The notes under the pieces are model-generated. The model saw nothing but the letters and a program-made list of their open reading frames with translations. It searched no databases and had not been told where the DNA came from. A program made the position numbers and the translations under genes. A stretch of 64,000 nt of DNA from Climacium dendroides (lineage: Eukaryota > Streptophyta > Bryopsida > Hypnales > Climaciaceae), in the NCBI GenBank assembly GCA_950106755.1, contig OX467091.1:14773538-14837537 (forward strand), written 5' to 3'. How positions within the stretch are numbered: the stretch's first letter is position 1; every line of letters starts with the position of its first letter. Shown in pieces: positions 1-13,339 of the stretch.

Positions 1-89
1 AATAACTAATTTTGTTCACAATAAGGTATCTTATTATTCTTCATAAATGAAACTTGAATGATTTACAATTACCTTGTTTATTACTAGGG

Positions 90-1113
90 CCATAACATTA
101 TTAAGCTTCACTGGGGATCCCCTTTTGCTCCCCCGACATTGGGAGCCCCCGGGCGCCGAGAATTACCTTGAGGTAATCAACTGCATGTTCTGTCAGAAAA
201 AGCACCTATTCCGAGGAATTTGGCCCTGGGTGTTGGAAATATTGCCAACTGTAGCAACTTTGCGACCGGAAAAAGCTTATAAGTTGCTTTCAATGGATTT
301 TGGTGTTCTCTCGTACAGGCTTTTGCTTTCGGTCTTATCCCTGTCGAGTTCTTGTTTCCGCCAAAGCAAGTTGTCAGATGATTTGTGAAACACAGAGCAT
401 AAATGAAATTTGGCAAACATGAAAATTTCTCGCATGCTTATTAGCTTGCTCACTCACTCATTTTGCACCAGTTGCATCTCTTCCAGTTGCTACCATGACG
501 ACCTTCCCAAGTGCCATCCAACCAATTGGGCTGAAGCTCGATGGATCACTGTGGGCCAAATTGGGTTGAAGCTCTACGGATCACTGTGGACTGAGTTTGG
601 TTGAAGCTCAAAGAATCACTCATGCCCAATATTGAACATTCTCATCACTGCCGCTTTCAGACATGTTGGCCTCTTCTGAAGTCTAAACCCTAACCACACC
701 CAAACAATAGCGCATACATTTAGACGATATTTTGTGAAGGAATTATTCATTTGTTTTAAGAAATAGTTAATTCATTTTAAAATTAAAACCACCAAATTTT
801 CAAACACTTCAGAGGGTTTTTTCACTGAATTTTTTTAGCTATTTATTTGTTGGAACTGTTTATCAGTTTAGCCCCATGAAGCCAACAATAGGCACCAATC
901 ATTATGACCTCCCGGTGGAATGATGTTGACTTTCTCAGATCCCAGGGGTGATGGCCTAGCCAGCTCACCAAACCCGTCTCCCATCACTAGAGTTACGTTT
1001 CACAGGAGCCAATGACGAAGCTTGTATTATAACTGAATTCACCCCCAGGCATCTTGGAGGGAATTATACCTTCAACTGGGGGGAGGATATTCAGCGGGTT
1101 AACAATGTTATGG
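90..1113. mobile_element. TIR element present only in copy A
   Basis: The ends are inverted repeats: CCATAACATTATTAA at 90-104 and its complement TTAACAATGTTATGG at 1099-1113 (one mismatch). Copy B continues directly from the left flank to the right flank (about 30494-30520), so this is an insertion of about 1 kb. A truncated, inverted relative lies at 24827-25180 and shares the TIR and a purine-rich internal segment. No transposase is visible; the short ORFs have no recognisable motif. The superfamily cannot be assigned because the target duplication is unclear. Confidence 0.65.
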
Positions 1114-2953
1114 TTGTAAAATTTGCCATTTATAGGGAGGAAGCCATTCCCCCTTCCAAATCCCCTTGTCTAGACTATAAAGAATCCACGTTTTTTGTTG
1201 TGTTTTTATCACTAATGTGAGATGTTCAACAAAACTTGAAGATGTCAAAGGACATCTAAACCAACAAGATAGATTTTCATGAACATTGCAAAGAACATTG
1301 GTATATTATTGTAAATCCAAGTTGATGTTATCATTAACAATCATGTTTTATTTAACATCACTAAAGACATACTAATGTTTTTGGGGACTTCTAAAGAAAT
1401 AGAGATTATTATGTCATCAAATAGACTTATTCAGACCATGAATAAGTTAGTAAAAACTACTACAATCTATAGTAAAAATGTTGACTATAGGTGAAAGTTT
1501 TAGAAGAAGGGCAACCACATGGCAAGCTTTCTAAAAAAAAGGAAAATGGATGGATGTGCACCATGAATGAAAAGAGGTGGTTTTTATACAAGTGGGGTAG
1601 TAGGAAGTGAAACAATTCAAATGGAATATGTAAAACAAGAATTGTCTTCAATGTAAAATGTTTAAAACAATATGATTTAGATGATTGAAACAACGTCAAG
1701 ATGTACAATGACCAAGTTCCTATATTCTAGTTATCCCATATTTTTTATCTCACCATAAACAAAGGATGAATATAAATATGACTTCTCTATCTTTCATTCT
1801 CACTAATGTTCAATGAAGAAATTCCTTAATTTTGCCATCAAAAATTTTCTTGATGGTAGATGATAAGTTTTCTTTAATTCTTGTTGAATTCAACAATTTG
1901 GCTTGTTTAATTTTTTAATTTATTTTGAATAATTTTTTGAATCTTGCCTCTTGGATAAAGTATGCACCAATTGATGTCTTAAAAGGTGTCTAAGTTAACG
2001 TCTCCAAAATCCTAAACCAAAACCAATGCCACATCACCAAAAATAATTGCTACATCAAAAAATGAAGGGGTCCAAGTCACAACCCACATAACTCATTGGA
2101 TGAATGAAATAGTATTCCACATGGTACTATCTATCCATGTCATGCTTATGTGGTGGTGACTTGTTTAACATGTGGCGCATTTTGGATAGCTTCAAAGACT
2201 ATGTTTTCTATGACATTAAAAAAATGACTTGAAATCTTGCATGCTTTTTGTGCTTTTTGTTGAATTTTTTCCAGTCAATTATAACAAATTTTAGGAGACA
2301 TTGTTGTTGACATCTAGCCTATCACACTAAATGTATCCTCACATTTTTTCAAACATCTAAAAAATTTATGTTTTCTTATAGTGAGAGCTCTATAGAGTTT
2401 GTACATTTTAGCTATAGTTGAGTATGTGGAAAATGCACTTGAGCAAATGCAAATGACAAATTGTATGCTTTAATAATTAGTAAAAATCTTCTTCTTTTTC
2501 ATTCTAAATGTTGTAATCTATGTAATCAATGTTATTTACCAAGCATTCACTTAGTAATAAAAGTCTAGATTTTATTATTGAATCCTGAAACTTATTTTAT
2601 TTTCCTAATTTTCTGTCAAATACAACAAATGGAAATTTTAAAATGGCTTTTGGTGACATAATCATAGTCATGAAGCTTTAGGGATTACTAAACAATCATA
2701 CCATTCACTTACTAATATGCAAAAACTTACAAAATCATTGCCTCATTATTTGTTTTATTATCTATAATGATCTATAATGATGATTTGCAATAGAAATATA
2801 GTATTCTCTTTAGTTTGCCAAAGTACTTCTAAGAACATTTCCAAGTTTGGATGAAAATATATAATGATGAATAAATGACCATTCAAATGGATGAATCCAA
2901 ATTACCAAGTGGTGAGGTGGTGTCATTATGCACTTTATATAATAGATTAATTA
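1114..2953. other. AT-rich duplicated core, no gene seen
   Basis: This shared core pairs with 30520-32058 plus 42787-43555 of copy B. It is AT-rich in both strands, with frequent stops. I see no gene, tRNA or structured RNA. Confidence 0.7.
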
Positions 2954-3771
2954 GGCCCGGTTTATACTTGGGTCCAGATTAAGGGCCGGCCGGAACTCTC
3001 CAAGTTTGAACCAATAGGAGTGCTCAATTTCTCCAAATTTGGCCCAAGGCGTTTATACTTGGGGCCGAATGGAACTACAATTCATCCTACGTGTCGCCTT
3101 AGGTGGCATGGTTTTGGCGCCAAACCATCCAGCCCCAAGGGAGCAATCGGGACGAGGTTTTGGGTGGCCTGAACTCCCATCTAGAGCCAGATTGGGGCCG
3201 GATTGGGCTCCTCCATTGGATTGTACAAATCTCCACCGTCTAGCTATGCAAAGTCTTTTGTTTTCTATTTTGGTGCATGCTTGTTGAGTGAGCTCAAGAA
3301 ACTTCCACCAATATGCATTGGTAAATTTTTGGAGCTTGATCTATTGTCAATGTTGTCAATATTTCAATTTGAAATTGGGAGCAGTGGACTGACGAGTTTG
3401 GGAGCTTTGAAACAAAAACAAAAGTAGACTGAGTTTGGGAGCTCTGGGACAAACTGATGAGTGTACACAGTTTATAATACATTATATAATTTTATTATAA
3501 TATAATATATAAACTCATTATAATATGATATATAAACTTATTATAATATAATATATGTTCTATAAAATTGTTCTTAACTGAAGATGAGATTTTAAAGTTT
3601 ATTTGGTTCAATCATTTTTAACTGACTCAACATAAGATTTATTTTTATTTGGAATTTGGTACATGTTTATTTCATAGAGTTGTTCTTAATTTCTAAATAT
3701 CCAAGGCACAAAATTTTGGTGTGAACAATATTTTGAAGTCTAATAAAACTTAACCAAGTTGCTATTCTTAG

Positions 3772-3849
<78 letters not shown>

Positions 3850-4707
3850 GTCTATTTTAAATCTAATTTTAGCATCAAAAATCCAATTTCCAAAATGATT
3901 GATTATGATTTTTTTATTCAAGATTTTGTACAAGAGTGTCCATCACAAACTTGACTTTCATAGTATTGAGGGCTTTTGGAAATGAGCCTCAAATACACTA
4001 AATCTTGGAGAAAAAAACACATTAAAGATTCATTTAAAAAATTGTAGAGTAGATGCATGTTAGGCCCTTTATCCTCATATTTTTTTAGTGACTTGTTTTG
4101 TTTCATATTATTTAGATCTTTGTGTAATTAGTTATGAATTTTTTTAAGTTGAAAGGCAACGGTCATTAAAAGTGACCATGTCCTAAAATGTGCTAGTACA
4201 TTCAATAAAGCAAAATGTACCTCTCCGTCATGATCACTCTTAGAGCATGGGTGTTTTTAGAGCAAACTCCCTTATGTATTTACTTTTTTTAATTTTAAAG
4301 GAAAATCATCTAAGTGACTACAATAAAGTACCTATGTTTTAGCATTAAACATGTTGATTACAAATGCATATTCTATATAAGAGGAAAACCAAAACATTAA
4401 ATATATTTTTTATCTTTAAATAATAAATTAAAAAAACTTTTTTTTATTTAAGAAATAAAATATATAGAAAAAAAAGAAAAAAAAATTGTTTTTAATTAAA
4501 AAAGAAAAAAAGATAAACATGCATATTTTTATTTTTATTTTTAATTGAGAATTGAGAAAATCCAAGAGCACATGAATTGGAAATCCGGCCCTAGAATCCG
4601 GCCCAAGGGGTTTACATTAAGTAGGGCCGGATGGAAAAACTGGGGCCGGATTGAAGGCAAATCCGGCCGGCCTTCCATCCAGCCTTAGGCACAGTATAAA
4701 CCCACCC
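2954..4707. mobile_element. Non-autonomous PIF/Harbinger-like element
   Basis: The termini are imperfect inverted repeats. The left end reads GGCCCGGTTTATACTTGGG. The right end, complemented, reads GGGTGGGTTTATACT and then reaches the same GGCCGGCCGG block. Flanks are TTA on the left and TAA on the right, compatible with a TWA target duplication. Copy B lacks the insert (about 43552). It has no transposase; its interior holds a long TA microsatellite. The block at 3700-4065 is shared with the interior of the foldback element at 22160-23460. The Harbinger label rests on the 3-bp TWA flank and GG-rich TIR. Confidence 0.65.
3777..3844. repeat. (TA)34 microsatellite
   Basis: An uninterrupted run of 34 TA dinucleotides inside the element at 2954-4707. 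It accounts for the Ile/Tyr-rich apparent ORF on the minus strand. The related block inside 22160-23460 has no expansion at the matching place, so the microsatellite grew after the two elements separated. Confidence 0.95.
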
Positions 4708-7269
4708 TAACTCAAATACATACTAGAGGTTGAAGTATGGCAAGGTTTCTACAATATCAAATTTTATCATGATTTTTCAAAACTTATATAGGAGGGTGTA
4801 GATATTTATTACTTTTGAGGGATATGAAATTTGTTTTATTAAACCTTGAAAGAAAATTATACTACCAAAGCACAAACAAGCTAAGGGAATGTAGGTGTCT
4901 ATAATGCATATGAAAAATTTATGCAAAGCAAGTCCAAAGTTTGTTGATTTTGTTTGGGACCTTGTAGAAACATCTCTTTGGACCTTGTAGCAAAAAAAAA
5001 TTCTTTTTTTCCCTTCAAATGCTATAATCTTTATATCTATACAATTAATGTAATGAAAAAAACTCCATACATTTTTTTAGTACTATAAAACGAGGTCCTC
5101 ATTCAAATTCCAAAACTTATTGTTTTTGTCACTTTTCTCTATGCACTCAAAATGCCAATTATTGGTTAATCATGTTAAAACTCTTTGGAAGTTAATCCAA
5201 ATGGATAGTCCAGATTTCCAAAATCATGAAGGATTATTATTAAATGCAGTTTAGAATAATAATTTAATGATCATTGTGTTTAAACAAAAAATAAAAAATT
5301 TGATTCATATATCATATCCATGCATTTGGAACTACTATATATTAGTCTAATCAATGAAATAAAATAAAATTCAAAACTAAAATTGAAATTCTTCTCTAAA
5401 TTAATTAGAGACTGATTAATATCCATAACTTTCACAAGAATTATGGCTTTTTCTTTAAGTACAAAATGTTAAGTTTGAATAGCAACAATTTTTTAGAACT
5501 CATAAAGGAGGTGCAAATGTTTATTAGTTTCCACGAAGATGATTTTTTTTTCAATTAGACCTTGAAAAAGAAACTTATATTGCCTTAAGCACATAACAAG
5601 GGGGTGTAGGGGCCATTAAATAAATGAAAATGAATTGATTTTTTAAAGAAGTAAATGGCTTAATTTGTAGAATAGGTCAAAATCTGCAAGGAAAAATTTC
5701 ATTCATTCAATATTGTCAAGTAAAATAAAAAGACTGTTATTTTATGTAGTTATCTATATAAAGACTGTTATTTTGTAAGTAGTTATGTTACCTTATAGAA
5801 AAAATGTCATATGATGTCTTTTATTTTATTTTATTTCCAAAATTTTCAAAACAAAAAGGTGAACTTAATTTAGATTACATGCTATTTAGTTGTCAAAAGT
5901 TAGCTTGATATTTTTTCACATTCACATATAATTTATTAGTAATTTATGGTTTTTTGTTTCATCTCATATTTCTTCTTACTTTGGAACCTTGTAGAAACAA
6001 CTCTTTTTTTCACTTCAAATGCTATAATCTTTTAATCTATAGGATTGATGTAAGCAAAAACCTCTACACATTCTACTAGTAATGTAAACCAAGATCCTAT
6101 GTTTGAATTCCTAAACTAGTTTCTTTTTATTTTTCTATTTGCATTGAAAATGACAATTATTGCGGCTAATCATGTTACAACCCTTTAGGAGTTAATCCAA
6201 AGAAGTAGTTCAAATTTCCAAAATTGTGAAGAAATATTATAGAATACAACTTAGAATGATAATTTAATTATGGTTTTCTTAACAAAAGCTATAAAGTATG
6301 TTCTACAGATTATATCCATGCAAAATGTTCAATTTTAAAAATCTACAATAATTTCTTAAAAATTTTAATATTTTAAATTTATTCAAGTCATTTTTTAGAT
6401 TGCAAAAGTTGTTTTCTAAGTTCAAGTATTCTTGAACCCCTCCAACTATAGAAATATTGTAGAGAAAAGTTTTGAAAATCTATCTTATAAAAATATAAGA
6501 AGATTCACATGCATGTCTCAAACCGAGCTTTTAAAGTGATCATGTACTCTATGTGTATTCTAGTGTTGTATTGGAGCATACTACGGACTTTGTGAAAGTA
6601 ACATCCAAATCAATGATTTTAATTGTTGAGTAATAAATCCATATTCAAGTAACATATTTGAGTACATATTTGGTACATTTAGAATCAAATACAAGATAAT
6701 GTATTAATTCCATTTTCCAAAAGCCTTTGAAGGTGAATATAAAAGATATCCAATTGAAGAGTAAGTAGTACGTAGGCAAGTATTAGAAATACTAGGTAAC
6801 AAAATTTGAATTGTGGAGTCTTCTCATCTATATATAGAAAGCTCAATATGTTACTATACCTTGAAATCTATACATACGTGCGTCAAATTTTTGGTTGTGG
6901 GGGCTATTTAGTTATTATTTCACAATAGATATGTCCCTATTTTTCTACATCTATTTTTTGTCCATTTTCCTACACCTTATGGTATTTAAAACTGAAATTT
7001 GAGGCATTTAAACATGTTCCTAGTATTATTGAAAAAATTATACATGGTTTTAGGGTTGATCAACACAACATGTACACTCTAATCCCTAAAAACCCAAGGC
7101 CTTTTGGGGTTCAAAAACATCATTGCTTTTGAAATACTATAGATCTAAATGTCACTAAGGTATAGGAATCTCAACCATACAATCATGTAGCGTATGTGTT
7201 GTATAGTAAACTTGCCAATCACCACATAGACAAAATTTAAGTCCTTCATATAAATGTAGAGATGTGCAT
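4708..7269. other. AT-rich duplicated core, no gene seen
   Basis: This shared core pairs with about 43556-45975. It contains internally similar paragraphs of about 0.5 kb, for example near 4980 and near 5990 with the same 'ggaccttgtagaaac' context. No coding signal is seen. Confidence 0.7.
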
Positions 7270-7547
7270 CATCACAAAGTTTAAACCCTACAATTTGGCA
7301 ACAATTATTATGCGGTGATTGTTGTTTCATGGGTTTGCATGTTAATCGCATTGTTATCACATCATTATGATGCATTGCTTCGCATCGTTATGATGCAATT
7401 ACAAGTAATGTATTGTAATTGCATCATAACGATGCAAAGCATTGCACTGTAATGATGTGATAACAATGCGATTAACGTGCAAACCCATAAAATTACAATA
7501 ACTACACGATAATTGTTGCCAAACCGTAGGGTTTAAACTTTGTGATG
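7270..7547. mobile_element. Foldback MITE, copy A only
   Basis: The sequence is almost one long palindrome. The left arm begins CATCACAAAGTTTAAACCC and the right arm ends with its exact complement. The arms stay complementary through the 'gcgattgttatcacatcatt' region to a centre near 7405. Copy B reads straight across the site (about 45976). At about 278 bp with no coding capacity, it is a typical MITE able to fold into a hairpin. Confidence 0.85.
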
Positions 7548-8272
7548 GTGTTTTGAAATTTGGCATGATTCTTAAATGTCATGTTAGGATTCACCTTTAA
7601 AAAAAAAAATGCAAAAAAAAAAATTCTACAAATTTTATTGCAATTTAAAGACAATGCACTTGAAATCTAGTCAAAAATTCCTTGAAAAATTCCATGCAAC
7701 CCTTCGCCTCACAATGTGTAGTCGTTGGATGGTGATACAAAAATTTGATCCCATCACGATTGAATTAGTAGTTGAATTGTACATTTAAATTGAGATAATT
7801 GGCAACAATTGTTGTATGGATCTTAGATGTGTGCGATGACATGAATCAAAGTTGGAGTCGTTTGGCCACATGGATTGTAAGATTATAATGTTTTAGTCTT
7901 GAAAAAAGATGCTAAAAGTATCCTAGCAACACATTTGGAAGTGAAATTCAATTTCTAAACCTACTCCAATGAAAAGAATTGAAACCAAAAAGTGATTCAA
8001 AACCAACAGACAAACACATTCGTGAAAGAAATTATCATTGAATTGGCTCATTGTGTCTCCAAACTTGCTTTGAAATGTCAAATAATAGAAAAAAGAACAT
8101 ATTTGAGTCTCAACCTCCTATTGAAATGCCTTTCAATCACTCATAACTTCTTAAATTGATATGAGATTTTAGCCTTACAAACTAGACTAGTATGTGTAAC
8201 TTTCCCTAGAAAAATTATTAAAATCGGACATTGTATGAAGAAGAAATAAGCTACCAAAGTTCATTATATTCT
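7548..8272. other. AT-rich duplicated core, no gene seen
   Basis: This core segment pairs with 45976-46714. No ORF or RNA gene is supported. Confidence 0.65.
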
Positions 8273-8559
8273 CACTACAATAAAAGCAGTGTTTTATGAT
8301 TGCAAAATATGACTGAAGTAAGTCGTAAAATCAAAAAATATGACTCACACAGAAATCACTGTAGATGACTTGGAATATGACTGACTCTAGTAGTTTAAAT
8401 GTAGTCGCTTCAAACATTAGTCATATTGACAATCATATGGATTGAAGGGTATAAATACCCATATTTAGTTATAATATGCCAACATGGCGTATACTTTAAC
8501 TATCATAGGGGGGTCTTGACTTTTTCTTGAGTTGCCCGGGCAAACAAAAAAATCCTACT

Positions 8560-8994
8560 TGGAATATGACTATGGTGAGTCATATTTTTTAATGACATGG
8601 AATATGATTGTAGTAAGTCATATTTTTTGATGACATGGAATATGACTATAGTGAGTCATATTTTGCAGTGATGTAGAATATGACTCTTTTTAGTCATATT
8701 TTGTAATGCTGTAGAATATAATTGCAGTGAGTCATATTTTTTGATGACATGGAATATGATTATGGTGAGTCATATTTTTTGTTCATGTAGAATGTAACTG
8801 CGGTGAGTCATATTTTTGAATGACATGAAATATGACTACGATGAGTTATATGTTTGGTTGATGAGAAATATGAATCATATTTTTTAGTAATATGAAATAT
8901 TACTTTTCCCAATCATATTTTTGAATGATGTGTAAAACAATTTTTTTCAATCATATTTTTTGATGATTTGTAAAACGACTATGTGTAGTCATAC
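8560..8994. repeat. 38-bp subterminal tandem repeat, about 11 copies
   Basis: Repeats of about 38 bp on the pattern tGGAATATGACTnnnGTGAGTCATATTTTTTgATGACA. Each unit contains an inverted ATATGACT/AGTCATAT pair. One unit near 8880 is shortened. In CACTA elements, subterminal arrays are the binding sites of the TNPA-type protein; this role is inferred here. Confidence 0.85.
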
Positions 8995-9469
8995 ATCAAC
9001 ATAATTTAGTAGTTAAGTAAAAGAATCCATTTAATTAAAAATGAATACATATGATTTTTTAAATGGGCAAAAATTAATCACATCAGAAAGTCAAATACAA
9101 GAAAAAATATGATTTTTTTCAATAACATTTATCAGTTACTAACAAAAAAAATATATTACAATGGTTCTTTATATATGTATATTTCCACAAACTTGTAGAA
9201 CCTATATTCCAACAAAAATGTAAAGATGTTACCTCTTTTGTATTGCAAGTAGTCTTTAATAACTTCATTTCAACCTCCAATGTCTACATGAATAAACAAG
9301 AAGGTTAGTTTTCAATAAATGAATAATATAATTCAAATTTCAAAGATTTAAAGCACTACAAAATATGTAGACATGTTTAAGATTAAAAAAATTATAATCA
9401 TTATATATTCAAAAATTATAAATAACCAAAAAAATAACAATGATGATAGAAGGACTAAGAAGCAAAAAG

Positions 9470-10145
9470 TAGCAAAAAAGAAAAAGAAAAAACTAAGTGA
9501 CATTATGACTGCAAAATATGATTAGGAGGTAAAAAGAAGCAAAACCTAAGAAGGAAGAAGAAACAAAAGTTAAAAGACAAGAAGAAGTGGAATCTAAGAT
9601 GGAAGAAGAAGCAAAACTTAAAATGGAAAAAGAAGCAAAAGTTAGGAGGTAAGAAGAAGCAAAATCTAAGAAGAAAGAAGAAGCAAAACTTAAGAAGGAA
9701 GAAGAAGCAAAATTTAAGAAAGAAGAAGTAAAACTTAAGAAGGAAGAAAAAGAAAAATCTAAGAAAGAAGAAGAAGCAAAACTTAATAAAAACAAAAAAA
9801 TAAAAGTTAAAAGGCAAGAAGAAACAAAACCTAAGAAAGAAGAAGAAGCAAAAGCTAAGTAGGAGGAAGAAGCAAAACCAAAGAAGCAAAAAGAAGTAAA
9901 AAGAAGCAAGAAGAAGAAAAACCTAAGAGGCAAAAAGAAACAAAACTTAAGAAGCAACAAAAACAAAGAAGAAGGAACAAGAAAGAAAGAAGAAAAAGCA
10001 AAAGTTAAGTAAGAAGAAGAAGCAAAATCTAAGAAGCAAAACCTAAGAAGCAAGAAGAAGTAAAAAAAAATGAAAAAAAACTTAAGAGGCAACAAAAATC
10101 AAAACTTAAGAAGCAACAAAAAGAAAGAAGAAGGGGCAAAAAGAA
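9470..10145 (+). repeat. GAA/AAG-rich degenerate repeat block
   Basis: An imperfect repeat of about 24 bp. On the + strand, in one phase, it reads as variations of E-E-E-A-K-x-K-K. Stops and shifts break the frame into pieces under 60 codons. The Phe/Leu/Ser-rich open frames on the minus strand are a by-product of this composition. It may be a relic of a Lys/Glu-rich coiled-coil protein or a simple-sequence expansion. Confidence 0.75.
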
Positions 10146-10585
10146 GAGTGGCTACAAAAAATGGTGGCTAGGGTTTCAAAACCCTAAATTAGTGGCAACT
10201 ACAAAAAAGTGACTTTCAAAAAATATGACTACAAAATACGACTGAGGAAGAATATGACTAGGTACTTTCTAAATATATACCCTATCCAAATTGTTTTGGG
10301 GTTGCCCTAAAAGAAAAAATCTTACTATCATGGAGATGCGATTGCAAAATATGACTAGAAAATATGACTTGATATTTCCTAAATATGTTTCCTACTGTTC
10401 TGTATGAAGTATTTTGGTGTTCCAATGGCCATATACTATACGACCATGATGTATAAGGCAAAAATATGACTCGTAATCATATTTGCAGTTATATTTTTTT
10501 TACCTTCAAAAATATGACTACAAGCAGTCACCAGTCATTTTTAGACATAATTCTACAGTCATAAAACACTGCCATTGTTGTAGTG

Positions 10586-11480
10586 TCCAAAAATGTCGGG
10601 ATTTTGAATTTTAAACTGCTCATAAATATTCAAAAAAAACTTGGATTGACATGAAAATTTTACCACAATAACTCCCAAACATTCAAAAAAACTTAGATTA
10701 ATATGGAAATTTTACCACAATAACTAGACTTCATGGAGAACATAATCCACGAACTTTTTATTGAAAACAAACATTGGTGAAGGAGATACAATCCCCCAAA
10801 GTTGCAATTATCAAATGCAATTTGGTGAACTCAAATTGAACCTCTGAACTTCAATTGGCTTACAAAAGATTAGTGCATCTTGGATTGATTTGAAAACTTT
10901 ACTATGTAAACTAAAAGTGAACACAAATTTCCCAATAAGTTTTTATTGAGTTTGGACATTAGATGCAAAAGTTACAACACATTACATGTGTTTTCAGCCC
11001 TCTAGAGGGTTGTGATTCTCAGCAATTCCCAAACTGCAAGAACTGCCCTGCAGAGGGCCGCAAGAGCTTGCTGACGTGGTCGAGAGACTACCACATCAAA
11101 GAAAAATAATTTTTTTTTCAACTTTTTTCTTCATTTCAAGATTGTAATTTTTTTTTTGAAATTTTTTTATGGGAACAGTCGTTTCCTAAAATCTACAGGA
11201 GGGACCAACGTTGGGAATGGGCCTGAAATGGCCCTTTCGGACCCCAGAAATCATATAATGCTTTGAAGTGGAACTAAAATTTGTGAGGACGCTTTTGGTC
11301 CCTTGGGGCATTTAGAGGCTAACTATTGTTGATTACAACCCTAAAAGCACCACATATATAGAAATCATATATCAAACAGTTCATACAAACAAATTATACA
11401 AATCAATCATATATATACAAGAGGAAAAGAACACAGAAACTGAAGAACCAATGGCTAGTTCAAAGTTAGTGGGTGGAATT
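10586..11480. other. Duplicated core with a small copy-A insert at about 10982-11262
   Basis: The core pairs with 46715-47272. Between 'acaacac' and 'ctttgaa', copy A holds about 280 bp that copy B lacks. The insert starts near CATTACATG and ends near CATATAATG, a possible 9-bp TIR with mismatches. It is too weak to classify. No gene is seen. Confidence 0.55.
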
Positions 11481-11767
11481 CACTACAACAAAAGCAGTGT
11501 TTTATGACTGCAAAATATGATTGCAGTGAGTCGTAAAATTAAAAAATATGACTCACGCAGAAATCACTGTAGATGACTCGGGATATGACTGACTCTAGTC
11601 GTTTCGAAGCAGTCGCTTCAGACATCAATCATATTGGCAGTCATATAAATTGAAGGATATAAATACCCATATTTAGCCATAGTATGTCAACATGGCGTAT
11701 ACTTTGACTTTTCTAGGGGAGTCTTGACTTTTTGTTGAGTTGCTCGGGCAAACAAAAAAATCCTACG

Positions 11768-12111
11768 TGGAATATGACTGTGGCAAGTCATATTTTTTGA
11801 TGACATGGAATATGACTGAAGTGAGTTATATTTTTTGATGACATGAAATATGACTGTAATGAGTCATAATTTGCAGTAATGTGGAATATGACTGTAGTGA
11901 GTCATAATTTATAGTGATGTGGAATATGACTGTAGTGAGTCATATTTTACAGTGATGTGGAATATAACTGCGGTAAGTCATATTTTTTTATGACACGGAA
12001 TATGACTATAGTAAGTTATATTTTTCCAGTCATATTTTGGAATGATGTATAAAATAATTCTTTTCAGTCATATTTTTTGATGATTTATAAAATGACTATG
12101 TGTAGTCATAC
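11768..12111. repeat. 38-bp subterminal tandem repeat, about 9 copies
   Basis: The same 38-bp unit as at 8560-8994, with fewer copies, in the second CACTA-like element. The copy-number difference between siblings shows that the array changes in length. Confidence 0.85.
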
Positions 12112-12569
12112 ATCAACATAATTTAGTAGTTAAATAAAAGAATCCATTTAATTAAAAATGAATACATATGATTTCTTAAATGAGCAAAAATTAATCACAT
12201 TAGAAAGTTAAATACAAGAAAAAATGTGATTTTTTTCAATAACAGTTGTTAGTTACTAATACAAAATATATCACAATGGCTCTTTATATATGTATATTTT
12301 TACATACTTGTAGAACCTATATTTCAACAAAAATGTAAAGATGTTACCTCTTTTGTATTGCAAGTAACCTTTAATAACTTCATTTCAACCTCCAATGTCT
12401 ACATGAATAAACAAGAAGATTAGTTTTCAATAAATGAACAATATAATTCAAACTTCAAAGATTTAAAGCACTACAAAATATGTAAACATGTTTAAGATAA
12501 AATAAAGTTATAATCATTATATATTCCAAAATTATAAATAATCAAAAAAATAACAATGATGATAGAGGG

Positions 12570-13320
12570 ACTAAGAAGCAAAAAGTAGCAAAAACTAAGT
12601 GACATTATGACTGCAAAATATGACTAGGAGGTAAGAAGAAGAAAAACCTAAGATGAAAGAAGAAGCAAAAGTTAAAAGGCAAGAGGAAGAGAAATCTAAG
12701 ATGAAAGAAGAAGTAAAACCTAAGATGGAAGAAGAAGCAAAAGTTAGAAGGCAAGAAGAAGCAAAATCTAAGAAGGAAGAAGGAGCAAAAGCTAAGTAAG
12801 AAGAAGAAACAAAACCTAAAAAACAAAAAGTAAGAAGAAGTAAGAAGTAAGAAGAAGAAAAAAGAAGAAAAATCTAAGAGGCAACAAGAAACAAAACTTA
12901 AGAAGCAACAAAAACAAAGAAGAAGGAACAAAAAATAAAGAAAAAGAAATAAAAGCTAAGAAACAAATAGAAGCAAAAAGAAGTAAGAAGAAGCAAGAAG
13001 AAGCAAAACCAAAGAAGCAAAACCAAAGAAGCAATTAGAACTAAGAAAAAGCAAGAAGAAGCAAAACCTAAGAAATAAGAAGAAGTAAAAAGAAGCAAAA
13101 AGAAGCAAGAAGAATAAAAACCTAAAAAGCAACAAGAATTAAGAAGAAGCAAGAAGAAGAAAAACCTAAGAAGCAACAAGAACTAAGAAGAAGCAACAAG
13201 AACTAAGAAGAAGCAACAAGAAGCAAGAAGAAGACAAACCTAAGAAGCAACAAGAAACAAAACTTAAGAAACAACAAAAACAAATAAGAAGGAACAAAAA
13301 AAAAGAAGAAGAGGCAAAAA
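12570..13320 (+). repeat. GAA/AAG-rich repeat block of CACTA-like element 2
   Basis: Counterpart of 9470-10145. The longest + strand open piece, from about 12652, encodes roughly 48 residues of K-x-E-E-A-K-x-K type. Several minus-strand apparent ORFs (poly-Phe/Leu) are compositional shadows. No intact gene. Confidence 0.75.
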
Positions 13321-13339
13321 GAGGAGTAGCTACAAAAAG

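Larger units (their letters stand above)
8273..10585. mobile_element. CACTA-like non-autonomous element 1
   Basis: It begins CACTACAATAAAAGCAGTG and ends with the inverted form, ...CACTGCCATTGTTGTAGTG. Flanking trinucleotides are TCT and TCC, a 3-bp duplication with one change; the empty site in copy B has TCC (about 46714). Internally it has a 38-bp subterminal array, a GAA/AAG-rich block and a second set of 'aatatgactac' motifs near the right end. No transposase is present. It shares layout and TIR with the element at 11481-13841. CACTACA termini, a 3-bp TSD and subterminal repeats are hallmarks of En/Spm elements. Confidence 0.85.

Noticed and set aside
3667..3933. Ile/Tyr-repeat frame
   Set aside because: Translation of the (TA)34 microsatellite.
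9493..10095. 200-codon Phe/Leu/Ser-rich frame, apparent membrane protein
   Set aside because: Complement of the GAA/AAG repeat block in a CACTA-like element; length results from composition. The same applies to 12605-13179.
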